Origin: an uncultured Paracoccaceae bacterium
GTDB taxonomy: Bacteria; Pseudomonadota; Alphaproteobacteria; Rhodobacterales; Rhodobacteraceae
Reading direction: 5' to 3'
NCBI GenBank assembly: GCA_947497065.1
Contig: CANMEQ010000004.1
Span: 62,001 to 126,000, forward strand
DNA: 64,000 bases
The number at the start of each line of letters is the position of its first letter. Within the stretch, counting starts at the first letter, position 1. The notes under the pieces were generated by a model. It saw only the letters and a list, made by a program, of their open reading frames with translations, did not search any database and was not told the origin of the DNA. Positions 9,000 to 19,059 of this stretch are shown in pieces. The translations under genes were made by a program, and so were the position numbers.

Positions 9000-10072
9000 C
9001 TCGAGGCGAGTGTTAGATCCTGAAACATGTTTTGCAAGATAAGAAAGTCACCAACAGCGTCGCAATCGGGCATCACCATCGTCAGATCTAGTGCTGATCG
9101 ATCGCCGGTTGGATCAATTTGAATGCTTTGGGCATTTAGTTCGTGTCCGCAATTGTCCGCAGTTATTTCAGCTTCCGCAACAAGTGTTACATTGCCACCC
9201 ACAGTCATCATCGTCGTGGGGTAAGTGTACACTTCTGCAATCAGTGCGTTTTCAATATTTCTGTCGCCCAATGAGAGAAGATAGCCACCTTCGCCACTCT
9301 CGACCCGTGCACGGCTGCCAGGATTTTCGAGGAAAATGTGGTTGTCGCTTTCAAAATTTGCACCGTTTTCATACGCGCTGAGCATCACCGCGGTGTCACC
9401 CTGCCACTGCAACACTGCACGGTCGTAGTTTGCAAATTCGGGGACTGCTATAGTTGCGACAGCACCATCGCCATGTTCGAATGCAGCAATTACGACTGCT
9501 GTTTCAGCAAGCGCAGGGACGGTGAGATCGGAGTTGCCAGTTTTGTCAGTCGTCGCTGTGAACATCATTCCTTGATGGTGGATCGTGAAGGCGGTGTCGG
9601 TATGGCAAGGGGCCGCGACATTGACTTCAAGAATTGCAGCAGGACCTAGACGGCCTGTCATGATAGGAACACAATCGATTTCAGCGGATTGTTCCGTTGC
9701 ATCTGGTATCGCGGCGTCCAAAGCGGCAAGAGCGGGAAGATCGATTTCTGGAAGAGCCTCTGGGTCTACGCTTGCGAGTTGTACGGGTGCTGGAGGTGTT
9801 TCGGGTGCGCGGGCTGCTTCCGGTAGAACAACCGCCACGTTTGCAGCCAAATCGGGTGTGAGCAAAGAAGGCGAGGCACCGTGCTGCTCGGTCCCAGCGG
9901 TCAGGCCGGCCTGTGCTACTGCGATCGGTGTTTCGTTTTTAACGAAGGGTGCGTCAGTATCTTCACCTCCAAAACGGCTGGCAAGCGCGTCGCCGTTTTG
10001 CATGATGAAGCCTATACCTAAAGCGACACTGAACGTGCCTACGGCCATGCCGATTTTCTTTATTTGTGCCAT
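8996..10072 (-). CDS. Conserved exported or membrane-anchored protein downstream of secA, function unknown
   Basis: 358 aa with one N-terminal hydrophobic segment (about 7-27, then NGDALASRF), consistent with a signal anchor or signal peptide. An acidic Ala/Pro-rich linker (about 35-115) leads to a β-rich C-terminal region without a recognisable catalytic motif; three Cys (CVPI, PCHTD, NCGH) and a later VMPDCD could form disulfides in the periplasm. A strong AAGGAG precedes the ATG. Similar genes beside secA are, as far as I recall, labelled 'translocase' in some Rhodobacteraceae annotations; nothing here supports that. Coupled to the next gene through ATGA. Confidence 0.7.
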   Translation of the reverse strand: MAQIKKIGMAVGTFSVALGIGFIMQNGDALASRFGGEDTDAPFVKNETPIAVAQAGLTAGTEQHGASPSLLTPDLAANVAVVLPEAARAPETPPAPVQLASVDPEALPEIDLPALAALDAAIPDATEQSAEIDCVPIMTGRLGPAAILEVNVAAPCHTDTAFTIHHQGMMFTATTDKTGNSDLTVPALAETAVVIAAFEHGDGAVATIAVPEFANYDRAVLQWQGDTAVMLSAYENGANFESDNHIFLENPGSRARVESGEGGYLLSLGDRNIENALIAEVYTYPTTMMTVGGNVTLVAEAEITADNCGHELNAQSIQIDPTGDRSALDLTMVMPDCDAVGDFLILQNMFQDLTLASR

Positions 10073-10194
10073 TCTACCACTCCTTCCCGGTTAGGGGTCG
10101 AAGCAGTTTTGGTTTACCCCCATGGCTATAGAAGGGCGGCCATGGGGAGTCTTTCGGACGGCAATACGGCGAAATAGCGACGTTTCAGATCAAT

Positions 10195-12912
10195 TTAGCT
10201 TAATTCGCCATGGCAATGTTTAAACTTCTTGCCAGAACCACATGGGCAAAGATCATTCCGGCCAGGGTTACCCCAAGTGGTTTCATCGTTTTCGTCGAAG
10301 CCCGGCTTTTCTGCCTGTGCGGAACCTGCAGATGTCACCGCTGCACCTGCTGCGGCCGCTCCTCCTGCCGCAATCTGCGCCTGTCGTTGACGTTCTTGCA
10401 TCTGCGCAACCATCGCTTTTTGTTCGTCTTCAGACATCGGCCGAATTTGAGCTAGTTTCTGAGTTACGTCAGACCGAAGACCATCCAGGAGGCTTTCGAA
10501 AAGCTGGAAAGACTCTGTTTTGTATTCATTCAAAGGGTCACGCTGCGCGTAACCTCGGAAACCGACAACGGAACGCAAATGTTCAAGCGTCAAAAGGTGT
10601 TCACGCCACTTTGCATCAATGGTCTGCAACAGAACCTGCTTTTCAATGTTGCGCATGGTTTCAACACCGAAGCTCTCGGTTTTTTCCGCCATAAACTTAT
10701 CGGCAGCCTCTTCGAGACGCTCACGCAGATCTTCGTCGTCGACGCCTTCTTCGTTCGCCCACTCAATGACCGGCACGTCGATGCCAAGTTGCGCGATGGC
10801 TTGTGCGTAAAGTCCTTCGACATCCCACTGGTCGGCGTATGATTTGGCGGGAATATGCAGATCAACGAGATCGTCGATCACCTGAGAGCGCATATCAGCC
10901 GTGATTTCGGAAAGGTCTTGAGCCTCCATGATTTCGCGTCGCTGGGCAAAAATCACTTTGCGTTGGTCATTCATGACATCATCGAATTTAAGCAGCTGCT
11001 TTCGAATATCGAAGTTGCGGCCTTCTACTTTCGCCTGAGCACGTTCCAGGGATTTGTTTACCCATGGGTGAACGATCGCTTCGCCTTCTTTCATACCGAG
11101 AGAGGACAGAACTTTGTCCAAACGCTCGGATCCAAAGATGCGCATCAAATCGTCTTCGAGTGACAAGAAGAATGAAGACCGACCTGGGTCGCCCTGGCGA
11201 CCAGAACGGCCACGCAGCTGGTTGTCGATACGTCGGCTTTCGTGACGTTCGGTGGCCAAGACAAACAGTCCGCCGGCATCTTTTACCGCCTGCTCATCTG
11301 CTTTGTGAGCTTCTTCAATCCGAGCGCGGACCTGTTCATTGTCATCATCAGGAGACGCCGCGATTGCTTCCATGATTTTGAATTCAACGTTGCCGCCCAA
11401 TTTGATGTCGGTCCCACGGCCAGCCATGTTGGTCGCGATGGTTACGGCGCCAAGTTTACCTGCATCGGCAACGATTTGTGCTTCCTGCTCGTGCTGACGC
11501 GCGTTCAGCACGTTGTGCACGATGCCTTCTTTTTCCAAAAGTTGGCTCAGGAACTCAGATTTATCGATAGAGGTCGTGCCAACAAGCGTTGGCTGCCCTT
11601 TTTCATGGGCTTCTTTAATGGCAACGACAACGCCGTCGAATTTCTCTTTCGCGGTGCGGTAGACCTGATCGTGTTCGTCGATCCGTGCGATTGGGCGGTT
11701 TGTTGGAACCTCGACGACGCCCAGGCCGTAAATTTCCATAAATTCTTCAGCTTCGGTCAAGGCTGTACCGGTCATTCCGCCCAGCTTTTCGTAGAGACGG
11801 AAATAGTTTTGGAATGTCACAGAGGCGAGTGTCACGTTCTCTGGCATGATTTTCACGCCCTCTTTCGCCTCAATCGCTTGGTGCAAGCCATCGGAGAGGC
11901 GACGACCGGACATCATTCGGCCAGTAAATTCGTCGATAAGGACAACCTCGCCGTCACGTACGATATAATCTTTGTCTTTGGTAAACAGCTTGTGGGCCCG
12001 TAAACCTTGGTTGACGTGGTGCACGATGGTGGTGCTTTCAGGTGCGTATAGGGATTGCTCTTCGGGCAGGACCCCGGCCGTCACCAGACGGGTTTCGAGA
12101 AACTCGTTCCCCTCGTCGGTGTAGTTAACGTTGCGGGTTTTCTCATCGAGTGTGAAGTGCTCATCCTGAATTTCAGGGATCAGTTTATCAATCGCGATGT
12201 ACATGTCCGTGCGGTCTTCGGCAGGCCCGGAAATAATCAACGGAGTCCGTGCTTCATCGACCAAAATCGAATCAACCTCGTCGACGATTGCAAAGTTATG
12301 TCCGCGCTGGCTCATCTGAGACAGCTCGGATTTCATATTGTCGCGCAGATAGTCAAAACCTAGTTCATTGTTCGTTGCGTACGTAATGTCGCAACGATAG
12401 GCGGCTTTTTTCTCATCATCAGGTTGCTGGGGATAGACCGCGCCCGTGGTAAGGCCCAATGCTGCAAACACTTGGCTCATCCATTCAGCGTCACGCTTTG
12501 CCAGATAGTCGTTCACAGTGACGACGTGGACACCTTTGCCAGTGAGTGCATTAAGGTATGCAGGAAACGTTGCAACGAGGGTTTTGCCTTCGCCCGTTTT
12601 CATTTCCGAGATATTTCCCTGATGGAGGAAAATACCCCCCATGAGTTGTGTATCAAAGGCCCGCAAGCCCAATGCACGCTTGGCGGCTTCGCGGCAGTTG
12701 GCAAATGCTTCGGGCAAAAGTGCGTCTAGACTTTCGCCGCCCAAGGCACGCTTCGCGAGCTCTTCTGTTTTTGTTTTGATCTGTTCATCCGTCAGAACCT
12801 CGAACTCCGGCTCGAGCGCATTGATCTTCTCAATGACTGGGCGCGTGGCTTTCACCTTGCGGTCGTTTGGGGTGCCGAACAGTTTCTTTTTAATCGAACC
12901 AAGACCGAGCAT
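10195..12912 (-). CDS. secA: Preprotein translocase ATPase SecA
   Basis: Motor ATPase that drives unfolded preproteins through SecYEG. 905 aa, normal for alphaproteobacteria. Walker [10 protein letters not shown] lies near 103-111, the DEAD-like [15 protein letters not shown] near 210-224, helicase motif VI near [10 protein letters not shown], and the C-terminal zinc SEC-C motif [14 protein letters not shown] binds SecB. The ATG at 12912 is preceded by GGAGAG; an upstream start at 12930 is less likely. It is divergent from a parvulin gene. A ~120-nt gap separates it from two downstream exported proteins. Confidence 0.98.
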   Translation of the reverse strand: MLGLGSIKKKLFGTPNDRKVKATRPVIEKINALEPEFEVLTDEQIKTKTEELAKRALGGESLDALLPEAFANCREAAKRALGLRAFDTQLMGGIFLHQGNISEMKTGEGKTLVATFPAYLNALTGKGVHVVTVNDYLAKRDAEWMSQVFAALGLTTGAVYPQQPDDEKKAAYRCDITYATNNELGFDYLRDNMKSELSQMSQRGHNFAIVDEVDSILVDEARTPLIISGPAEDRTDMYIAIDKLIPEIQDEHFTLDEKTRNVNYTDEGNEFLETRLVTAGVLPEEQSLYAPESTTIVHHVNQGLRAHKLFTKDKDYIVRDGEVVLIDEFTGRMMSGRRLSDGLHQAIEAKEGVKIMPENVTLASVTFQNYFRLYEKLGGMTGTALTEAEEFMEIYGLGVVEVPTNRPIARIDEHDQVYRTAKEKFDGVVVAIKEAHEKGQPTLVGTTSIDKSEFLSQLLEKEGIVHNVLNARQHEQEAQIVADAGKLGAVTIATNMAGRGTDIKLGGNVEFKIMEAIAASPDDDNEQVRARIEEAHKADEQAVKDAGGLFVLATERHESRRIDNQLRGRSGRQGDPGRSSFFLSLEDDLMRIFGSERLDKVLSSLGMKEGEAIVHPWVNKSLERAQAKVEGRNFDIRKQLLKFDDVMNDQRKVIFAQRREIMEAQDLSEITADMRSQVIDDLVDLHIPAKSYADQWDVEGLYAQAIAQLGIDVPVIEWANEEGVDDEDLRERLEEAADKFMAEKTESFGVETMRNIEKQVLLQTIDAKWREHLLTLEHLRSVVGFRGYAQRDPLNEYKTESFQLFESLLDGLRSDVTQKLAQIRPMSEDEQKAMVAQMQERQRQAQIAAGGAAAAGAAVTSAGSAQAEKPGFDENDETTWGNPGRNDLCPCGSGKKFKHCHGELS

Positions 12913-13100
12913 TTTCTCTCCGCGCGCCAACGTTTAGGCGTCTCTGACATCAAAGTATGAGGAGGTTGGTTGTGCCTGTAGGGCGCGCCCCCTAGATAAG
13001 AGGCCAAGACCGGCCCCCTCGGGACCTTAAAGGGATGTAAGGGGCCGCTACATAGGTGTCAACGCCACGACCTTCCGTGGCACATCAAGGGATAGTTAAC

Positions 13101-13955
13101 ATGGCTCTTCAACCCAAATTTTTCGCGACAACTGCGGCGCTCGCACTCTCGGCGACGGCCTCCTTTGCGGATGCTCATGCAGAAATGACTGCTGAAACTG
13201 TTGTGGCTTCGATCGATGGATCAGAGATCACACTCGGGCAGTTGATTATGCTGCGCTCTCAGCTGCCGGCGCAGTACCAACAGCTGCCAGATGATGTTGT
13301 GTTTAACGGCTTGGTCGAGCAATTGGTGAACCAGCAATTGCTTGCAAACACGCTGGAAGAAGAGCCGCTACGCGTTGAGATCGCTCTGGCAAACGAGCGT
13401 CGGTCCTTGCGGGCTGGGGAAGTGGTCAACGAATTGGCCCTTCAACCTGTGAGCGAAGAAGCGTTGCAGGCAGCCTATGATGCGCGTTTTGACGGAGTAG
13501 AACCTGAGGCCGAATTCAATGCGTCGCATATTCTTGTCGAAACGGAAGAAGAGGCCATTGAAGTCATCGCCATGCTTGATGACGGTGCTGATTTTGCAGA
13601 AACCGCACAAGCGAAGTCGACTGGACCGTCCGGCCCGTCGGGTGGTGAGCTGGGTTGGTTTGGGCCTGGCATGATGGTGCCGGAGTTCGAAGCCGCGGTT
13701 ATTGAACTGGAAGAGGGTGCAATTTCATCGCCAGTCCAAACCCAATTCGGTTGGCACGTTGTGAAGCTGAACGAAACCCGGACAACGCCGTTGCCCACTT
13801 TGGACGAATTGCGGGGGGAACTTACGACCCAGATTCAACAAGAAGAACTGGATGGTCTTTTGCAGACTCTCGCGGCAGATGCAGAAATCACCTTGCCTGA
13901 AGAGGGTGCATTTGATTTCTCTTTGATTCAGAACCTCGATCTACTGGATAACTAA
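13101..13955 (+). CDS. Periplasmic parvulin-type peptidylprolyl isomerase
   Basis: Assists folding of exported proteins. The 284-aa protein starts with a signal peptide (hydrophobic core about 8-22, cleavage near SFADAHA). A SurA_N-like helical region spans about 30-125 and a PpiC/rotamase domain about 138-232 (NASHILVETEEEA, GGELGWFGPGMMVPEFE, TQFGWHVVKL). The ATG at 13101 follows AAGGGATAG. Divergent from secA, which fits a secretion role. It ends one nucleotide before argJ begins. Confidence 0.93.
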   Translation: MALQPKFFATTAALALSATASFADAHAEMTAETVVASIDGSEITLGQLIMLRSQLPAQYQQLPDDVVFNGLVEQLVNQQLLANTLEEEPLRVEIALANERRSLRAGEVVNELALQPVSEEALQAAYDARFDGVEPEAEFNASHILVETEEEAIEVIAMLDDGADFAETAQAKSTGPSGPSGGELGWFGPGMMVPEFEAAVIELEEGAISSPVQTQFGWHVVKLNETRTTPLPTLDELRGELTTQIQQEELDGLLQTLAADAEITLPEEGAFDFSLIQNLDLLDN

Positions 13956-13956
13956 G

Positions 13957-15171
13957 ATGACTCTCTCCCCGCTTGCACCTGCACAGTTCCCAGATCTGCC
14001 CGTAATTGAAGGCGTTCGGTTCGCCGCAGGTGCGGCGGGGGTGAAATACAAAAACCGCGATGATGTCACGCTGATTGAGCTGTCAGCGGGCACTGCGATT
14101 GCCGGCGTGTTTACGCGGTCGGCCACGCGGTCGGCGCCCGTTTTAGATTGTCAGGCGAAACTGGGTGGTGATAGTTCTGGCCGTGCGGCGATCCTTGTGA
14201 ACTCCGGAAATGCCAACGCCTTTACGGGAGCTGCAGGGGAAAAGTCGGTTCAAGCGCTGTGCGCGTCGGTGTCTGAAGCCACACAAATTGATGAAGCCCG
14301 GGTTTTTACCGCTTCGACGGGTGTTATTGGGGAACGTCTGCCGGACGACCGTATCTCCTCAAAAATGCAAGACTTAGCGTCAGCATTGGACGAGAATGGG
14401 ATAGCAGCTTCCGCACGGGCCATCATGACGACAGACACCTTCGCCAAGGGTGCATCGGCTGAGGTGGTCATCGACGGAAAGACGGTCAGAATCGCGGGGA
14501 TCGCGAAAGGCTCTGGGATGATTGCACCGGACATGGCGACCATGTTGGTTTACATCTTTACCGATGCAAAAATCAGTCAGCCAGCGCTTCAGGCGCTGCT
14601 GGGTGCGCTTACGGATCAAACTTTCAACTGCATTACTGTGGACAGCGACACATCGACATCCGATAGCTTGTTGTGTGCTGCAACAGGGGCGTCCGGCGTG
14701 GATGTCAGCGAGAGTGCAGGTTTTACACAAGCCCTGCATGGGGTGATGCTGAACTTGGCACACCAAGTGGTTCGCGATGGGGAAGGCGCGACGAAGTTCG
14801 TCGAAATCCGCGTCAGCGGTGCAGCATCAGACACAGACGCTCGAATGGTGGGTTTGGCGATCGCAAACTCGCCACTGGTAAAGACCGCGATTGCCGGTGA
14901 AGATCCGAACTGGGGACGTATTGTTATGGCTGTTGGAAAATCGGGTGCAACTGCAGACAGGGACAGGCTGACAATTCGATTTGGTGATATTTTGGTGGCC
15001 GAGAATGGCTGGGTATCGGAACGCTATACCGAAGAAGATGGGGCCGCGTATATGAAAAAGCAGGACCTTACAATTTCGGTGGACCTTGGCATTGGCGGAG
15101 GTTTGGGAACGGTTTGGACCTGCGATTTGACACACGGATACATCTCCATAAACGCGGATTATAGATCCTAA
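13957..15171 (+). CDS. argJ: Bifunctional ornithine acetyltransferase / N-acetylglutamate synthase ArgJ
   Basis: Transfers acetyl from N-acetylornithine to glutamate in the cyclic arginine pathway. ArgJ is made as a proenzyme and cleaves itself before the Thr of the ATML motif. Here KGSGMIAPDMATML places that Thr at residue 195, splitting the 404-aa chain into alpha and beta subunits. The substrate motif GEDPNWGRI is also present. It starts 1 nt after the parvulin stop and overlaps mutT by 1 nt (TAATG). argG lies later in this window, unlinked. Confidence 0.97.
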   Translation: MTLSPLAPAQFPDLPVIEGVRFAAGAAGVKYKNRDDVTLIELSAGTAIAGVFTRSATRSAPVLDCQAKLGGDSSGRAAILVNSGNANAFTGAAGEKSVQALCASVSEATQIDEARVFTASTGVIGERLPDDRISSKMQDLASALDENGIAASARAIMTTDTFAKGASAEVVIDGKTVRIAGIAKGSGMIAPDMATMLVYIFTDAKISQPALQALLGALTDQTFNCITVDSDTSTSDSLLCAATGASGVDVSESAGFTQALHGVMLNLAHQVVRDGEGATKFVEIRVSGAASDTDARMVGLAIANSPLVKTAIAGEDPNWGRIVMAVGKSGATADRDRLTIRFGDILVAENGWVSERYTEEDGAAYMKKQDLTISVDLGIGGGLGTVWTCDLTHGYISINADYRS

Positions 15172-15569
15172 TGAAAACCATTCTTGTATCCGCCGTCGCG
15201 TTGATCGACGTAGATGGGCGTGTTTTGCTGGCGCAGCGACCAGAGGGAAAGTCGATGGCTGGTCTTTGGGAATTTCCAGGTGGAAAAGTGGAGCCAGGCG
15301 AGTCGCCTGAAGCCGCTCTGATCCGTGAGCTGCATGAAGAGTTGGGTATCGACACGTGGTCGAGTTGTTTGGCACCCTTGACGTTCGCGAGCCATAGCTA
15401 TGATGACTTTCATCTTTTGATGCCTCTTTTTGCGTGTCGGAAATGGGAAGGCACACCGGAGCCTAGAGAAGGGCAAACTCTAAAATGGGCACGTTCAAAT
15501 GAGTTGAGAGACTTCCCAATGCCGGCAGCTGATGTTCCGCTGATCCCAATTTTGAGGGATTGGATGTAG
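15171..15569 (+). CDS. mutT: 8-oxo-dGTP diphosphatase MutT (NUDIX)
   Basis: Cleans oxidised dGTP from the nucleotide pool to prevent A:T to C:G transversions. The 132-aa protein has a complete NUDIX box (GGKVEPGESPEAALIRELHE, near 37-56, then ELGI). ALIDVDGRVLLAQRP upstream is typical of MutT. Translationally coupled to argJ. The argJ-mutT neighbourhood near secA is, as I recall, shared with Rhodobacter. Confidence 0.94.
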   Translation: MKTILVSAVALIDVDGRVLLAQRPEGKSMAGLWEFPGGKVEPGESPEAALIRELHEELGIDTWSSCLAPLTFASHSYDDFHLLMPLFACRKWEGTPEPREGQTLKWARSNELRDFPMPAADVPLIPILRDWM

Positions 15570-15696
15570 CTCTGAAGCAGAATTTTTCCATCCTGTCGAA
15601 AATTTAGGCGTCTTTTTGGGATATTGCGCTATTTTCTAGGTGACATCTTAAGAAATGGCATATTATCTTTAGATTGTCATTTCGGGGAGGAAGACA

Positions 15697-15831
15697 ATGT
15701 TAAGCACTATTACAGTGGGATCTCACGTGCAGCTCCAGGGTCTCTTGATCCGAACATTGAGCGACGGAAAAGTAGTAATTTCTATTGGTGAAAAAGAGTA
15801 CGAAGGTAAACCGGTTACTCGACTGAGCTAA
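15697..15831 (+). CDS. 44-aa conserved-looking small protein, unknown function
   Basis: A short ORF with a strong ribosome site (GGGGAGGA about 7 nt before ATG), coding for a basic, β-prone peptide starting MLSTITVGSHVQLQG and ending EYEGKPVTRLS. No signal peptide, TM segment or cysteine. The peptide reads like a tiny SH3/β-barrel-type fold (alternating hydrophobics, one central GDGK-like turn), but I cannot name a family. It has its own 127-nt upstream gap after mutT and is followed at once by two stem-loops, the second an intrinsic terminator, so it looks like a monocistronic unit. Confidence 0.65.
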   Translation: MLSTITVGSHVQLQGLLIRTLSDGKVVISIGEKEYEGKPVTRLS

Positions 15832-15832
15832 T

Positions 15833-15896
15833 TTATATTCGGTTTCAGCTCTGAATATAAAAAAGGGGCGCGACCATCCGGTTGCGCCCCTTTTTC
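15833..15896. terminator. Stem-loop plus bidirectional terminator between the 44-aa gene and infB
   Basis: First an 8-bp stem TTATATTC (15833-15840) / GAATATAA (15853-15860). Next a long stem with arms 15860-15875 and 15880-15895 (A-tract, GGGGCGC, one G-U, loop ATCC), with T-tracts on both strands. It serves the 44-aa gene on the plus strand and infB on the minus strand. Confidence 0.88.
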
Positions 15897-15916
15897 TGTT
15901 CGTTTTTATTCTTGCA

Positions 15917-18394
15917 TTACAAAGAACGTTCGATTTCTTCGCGTTCGAAGATCTCGATAACATCACCTGGGCGAATATCGTCATAGTTTTCAAACGCCAT
16001 GCCGCATTCTTGGCCAGACTGCACTTCAGCAACTTCGTCTTTGAAACGCTTCAGCGTTTTCAATGTGCCTTCATGGATAACAACGTCATCGCGCAACAAG
16101 CGCACCCCTGCAGAGCGGCGTGCAACGCCTTCGGTCACCAAACAACCGGCAACTTTACCGACATTGGATACCTTGAATACTTCTTTGATGCTTGAGTAAC
16201 CGATGAATTTCTCGCGAACTTCTGCGGACAGCAAGCCTGATGCCGCTGCTTTAACATCATCAACAAGATCATAGATGACTGAATAATACCGGATCTCCAC
16301 GCCCTTTTGGTTTGCTGTGTTGCGCGCAGAGGCGTTTGCACGAACGTTGAAACCCATAACCGGCGCATTGGATGCTTCAGCAAGACCGATGTCAGATTCT
16401 GTAATCGCACCGACACCTGAGTGAAGAACGCGAACGCGCACTTCGTCATTGCCGATCTTCTCCATCGCCTGAACGATCGCTTCGGCAGAGCCCTGAACGT
16501 CAGCTTTCACCAAGATGGGCAGCTCCGAAACAGTCTCATCAGCCTTGGCATTTGCCATCAACTGATCAAGTGTAACCGCGGCACCAGCCGCAGCACGTTT
16601 CTCTTTTGCAGCCTTCTCGCGGTACTCAGCGATCTCGCGGGCTTGGGCTTCGGTCTCGGTAACGTTCAAAACGTCACCCGCTTCTGGTGTACCGTTAAGG
16701 CCAAGGACCTCAACAGGCACGGATGGGCCAGCTTCTTTGACACGTTCACCTTTATCGTCGATCAACGCGCGGACTTTACCCCACTGTTCACCTACAACGA
16801 AGATATCGCCTTGTTTCAAAGTACCCGTTTCAACCAAAACGGTTGCAACAGGTCCGCGACCAACATCGAGCTGCGCCTCAATCACGGCACCTTGGGCAGC
16901 ACGATCAGGGTTCGCTTTCAGTTCCAGAATCTCGGACTGCAGGGCGATTGCTTCAAGCAATTCATCAAGGCCCTGACCCGTAATCGCAGAGACTTCGACA
17001 TCTTGCACATCGCCAGACATTTTCTCGACGATCACTTCGTGTTGGAGCAGATCTGTCCGAACTTTGTCTGGGTTCGCTGCAGGGCGGTCAATCTTGTTGA
17101 TTGCAACAATCATCGGGACTTTCGCCGCTTTCGCGTGGTTAATCGCTTCAATCGTTTGCGGCATAACTGCATCATCTGCAGCGACAACCAGAACAACAAT
17201 ATCTGTAACTTGCGCACCACGTGCACGCATTGAGGTAAACGCAGCGTGGCCTGGGGTATCCAGGAAGGTGAGAACAGAGCCGCCTTCCGTGGTCACCTGA
17301 TACGCACCGATGTGCTGGGTAATGCCGCCAGCTTCGCCAGCAACAACACGGGCGTTGCGGATCGCGTCCAGAAGGGACGTTTTACCGTGGTCAACGTGAC
17401 CCATAATCGTGATGACCGGCGGACGGCCCTTCAGATCTTCGGGTTTATCGTCGGACGCATTGATCACATCTTCCACGTCGGAATCGGACACACGTACAAC
17501 ATTGTGGCCAAATTCATCGATGATGAGTTCGGCTGTATCTGCATCAATCGTCTGCGTCTGCGTCGCCATGATACCGTTGGTCATCAACGCTTTTACAACG
17601 TCAGACACCTTTTCAGACATCCGGTTTGCGAGCTCGGACACAACGATTGCTTCGGGCAACTGAACGTCACGGATAACCTTTTCACGCTCAACGGACTGGC
17701 CCATCGCTTTTTTACGGGCACGTTCCTGTTGACGCTTCATCTGCGCCATGGATCGTTGACGGCCGCCTTCGCCACCGCGCAAAGCTTGGTTCAACGTCAA
17801 CTTACCCGAGCGTCGGTTGTCATCGCCTTTGCCGCGCTGATTACGCTGTTCGCGTTCGTTTTCTTTTTTGCGTGGTGTCGCCGCAGCAGGTGCGCCGCCA
17901 GCAGGTGGCGTACGACGTTGAGCAGGTGCAACAGCAGGATCAACAGCAGCAGGTGCGGCTGCAGCTTGCGCGGCAACTTCGGCTTCACGTTTCTTACGCT
18001 CTTCCTCTTCCTGCTTGGCCTTTACAGCCTCTTCGCGCTCTTTCTCTTCTCGCTCTTTGGCTTCGATTTCTGCACGACGGCGCTCGCGCTCTTCGGCACG
18101 CGCCTTTTCTTCTGCTTCACGTTTCGCTGCGTCTTCTGCTTCGCGTGCTTTCGCCGCTTTCAAAGCCGCCATGCGACGCTCTAGCTCTTTATCAGAGATA
18201 CCCGCAGGGCGCTTCGAAGGATCGCCACCCAATGGGCCCGATGCGCCAGGCTTTGAAGCACCCGGTTTAGGTACGACAACGCGCTTGCGTTTCGTTTCAA
18301 CGACCACGCTTTTGGTGCGACCATGGCTGAAGCTTTGCTTCACTTGTCCGGGTCGTGCAATCCCAAGTGGTTTTTTGCCGTCTGAATCGCTCAT
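15917..18394 (-). CDS. infB: Translation initiation factor IF-2
   Basis: GTPase that brings initiator tRNA to the 30S subunit and promotes subunit joining. 825 aa. A long charged N-terminal region (about 60-220) rich in Lys/Glu/Ala/Arg precedes the IF2_N domain and the GTPase core with [15 protein letters not shown] (P-loop), DTPGHAAF (G3) and NKID (G4). The C-terminal domains end in [16 protein letters not shown]. Start overlaps ylxR by ATGA; terminator follows at 15860-15896. Last gene of the rimP-nusA-ylxR-infB operon. Confidence 0.98.
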   Translation of the reverse strand: MSDSDGKKPLGIARPGQVKQSFSHGRTKSVVVETKRKRVVVPKPGASKPGASGPLGGDPSKRPAGISDKELERRMAALKAAKAREAEDAAKREAEEKARAEERERRRAEIEAKEREEKEREEAVKAKQEEEERKKREAEVAAQAAAAPAAVDPAVAPAQRRTPPAGGAPAAATPRKKENEREQRNQRGKGDDNRRSGKLTLNQALRGGEGGRQRSMAQMKRQQERARKKAMGQSVEREKVIRDVQLPEAIVVSELANRMSEKVSDVVKALMTNGIMATQTQTIDADTAELIIDEFGHNVVRVSDSDVEDVINASDDKPEDLKGRPPVITIMGHVDHGKTSLLDAIRNARVVAGEAGGITQHIGAYQVTTEGGSVLTFLDTPGHAAFTSMRARGAQVTDIVVLVVAADDAVMPQTIEAINHAKAAKVPMIVAINKIDRPAANPDKVRTDLLQHEVIVEKMSGDVQDVEVSAITGQGLDELLEAIALQSEILELKANPDRAAQGAVIEAQLDVGRGPVATVLVETGTLKQGDIFVVGEQWGKVRALIDDKGERVKEAGPSVPVEVLGLNGTPEAGDVLNVTETEAQAREIAEYREKAAKEKRAAAGAAVTLDQLMANAKADETVSELPILVKADVQGSAEAIVQAMEKIGNDEVRVRVLHSGVGAITESDIGLAEASNAPVMGFNVRANASARNTANQKGVEIRYYSVIYDLVDDVKAAASGLLSAEVREKFIGYSSIKEVFKVSNVGKVAGCLVTEGVARRSAGVRLLRDDVVIHEGTLKTLKRFKDEVAEVQSGQECGMAFENYDDIRPGDVIEIFEREEIERSL

Positions 18395-19023
18395 GTAGCT
18401 TTCTTATCCTTCCCGGAGGTGCCTTCACCGCCGTCTATCTCGCGCAAGCCCTTAAGCTTTGCTGCTTCCTCTACAACACGGTTGCTGAGTCCACCAGAGG
18501 CGAGTGCCCCGTGTATCACAGTTTGCCGTCCGAATGCCAAACCCAATTCCTGAGCTGTGAGGCATCCGTAATATCGTGCCCCTTCGGGCGTCCACAGTTT
18601 CGTCTTGCCGCGTTCCGACCCATCGGAGGCTTGGAAAAGGGCACGAACATATTCGCCCCCCGACAACCAGCCTTTGACCTTCTCGAACCCGCAGACAGCC
18701 AAACCGGCTTTGCGGGCAAGTGCGATCAAATCGATCACGCGGCGCGCCAATTGGCGCTCGACTTCGTCAACCAAACCGTCCGGCACTTGAACTGGCGCCT
18801 TTGCCGATTTGGAAAACTGACCCTTGCCCGCTTTTTCGAGCGCATCACGGGATGCAGTTACCCACATCCCGCGCCCGGGTAATTTTTCTAGCACATCCGG
18901 CACCACGGTGCCATCTGGGCCGACAACGAACCGGATCAACCCCGCCTTGGGGGCTGTTTCGCCGGTGACAATGCACCGACGTTCCGAAACGTCACGGTCT
19001 TTGGTTCGACCACCTCTACTCAT
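18391..19023 (-). CDS. YlxR (DUF448) - L7Ae-like fusion RNA-binding protein
   Basis: The 210-aa protein joins an N-terminal YlxR domain (about 14-75: [17 protein letters not shown]) to a C-terminal L7Ae/L30e-like RNA-binding domain (about 90-190: [21 protein letters not shown]). The fusion is usual in Alphaproteobacteria; in Firmicutes the two are separate genes (ylxR, ylxQ) in the same operon. YlxR homologues have been linked to RNase P and translation; the precise role here is unknown. Between nusA (36-nt gap) and infB (ATGA overlap). Confidence 0.92.
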   Translation of the reverse strand: MSRGGRTKDRDVSERRCIVTGETAPKAGLIRFVVGPDGTVVPDVLEKLPGRGMWVTASRDALEKAGKGQFSKSAKAPVQVPDGLVDEVERQLARRVIDLIALARKAGLAVCGFEKVKGWLSGGEYVRALFQASDGSERGKTKLWTPEGARYYGCLTAQELGLAFGRQTVIHGALASGGLSNRVVEEAAKLKGLREIDGGEGTSGKDKKAT

Positions 19024-19059
19024 TTTGGCGCGACCCTTGTGCTATGCGGGAGACCTAAA

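Noticed and set aside
10118-10147. Inverted repeat CCCCATGG / CCATGGGG between secA and the next gene
   Set aside because: The 14-nt loop and lack of a T-tract give no clear function; it may be chance.
11242-12003. A 253-aa open frame antisense to secA
   Set aside because: Shadow of secA codon bias; no domain or ribosome site.
13011-13050. Imperfect repeat GGCCCCCTC ... AAGGGGCCG between secA and the parvulin gene
   Set aside because: Pairing is interrupted and no T-tract or known operator pattern is present; could be part of a promoter region but I cannot support a call.
16421-18184. Open frames of 270 and 312 aa antisense to infB
   Set aside because: Shadows of infB; low-complexity Phe/Leu-rich products from its repetitive N-terminal region.
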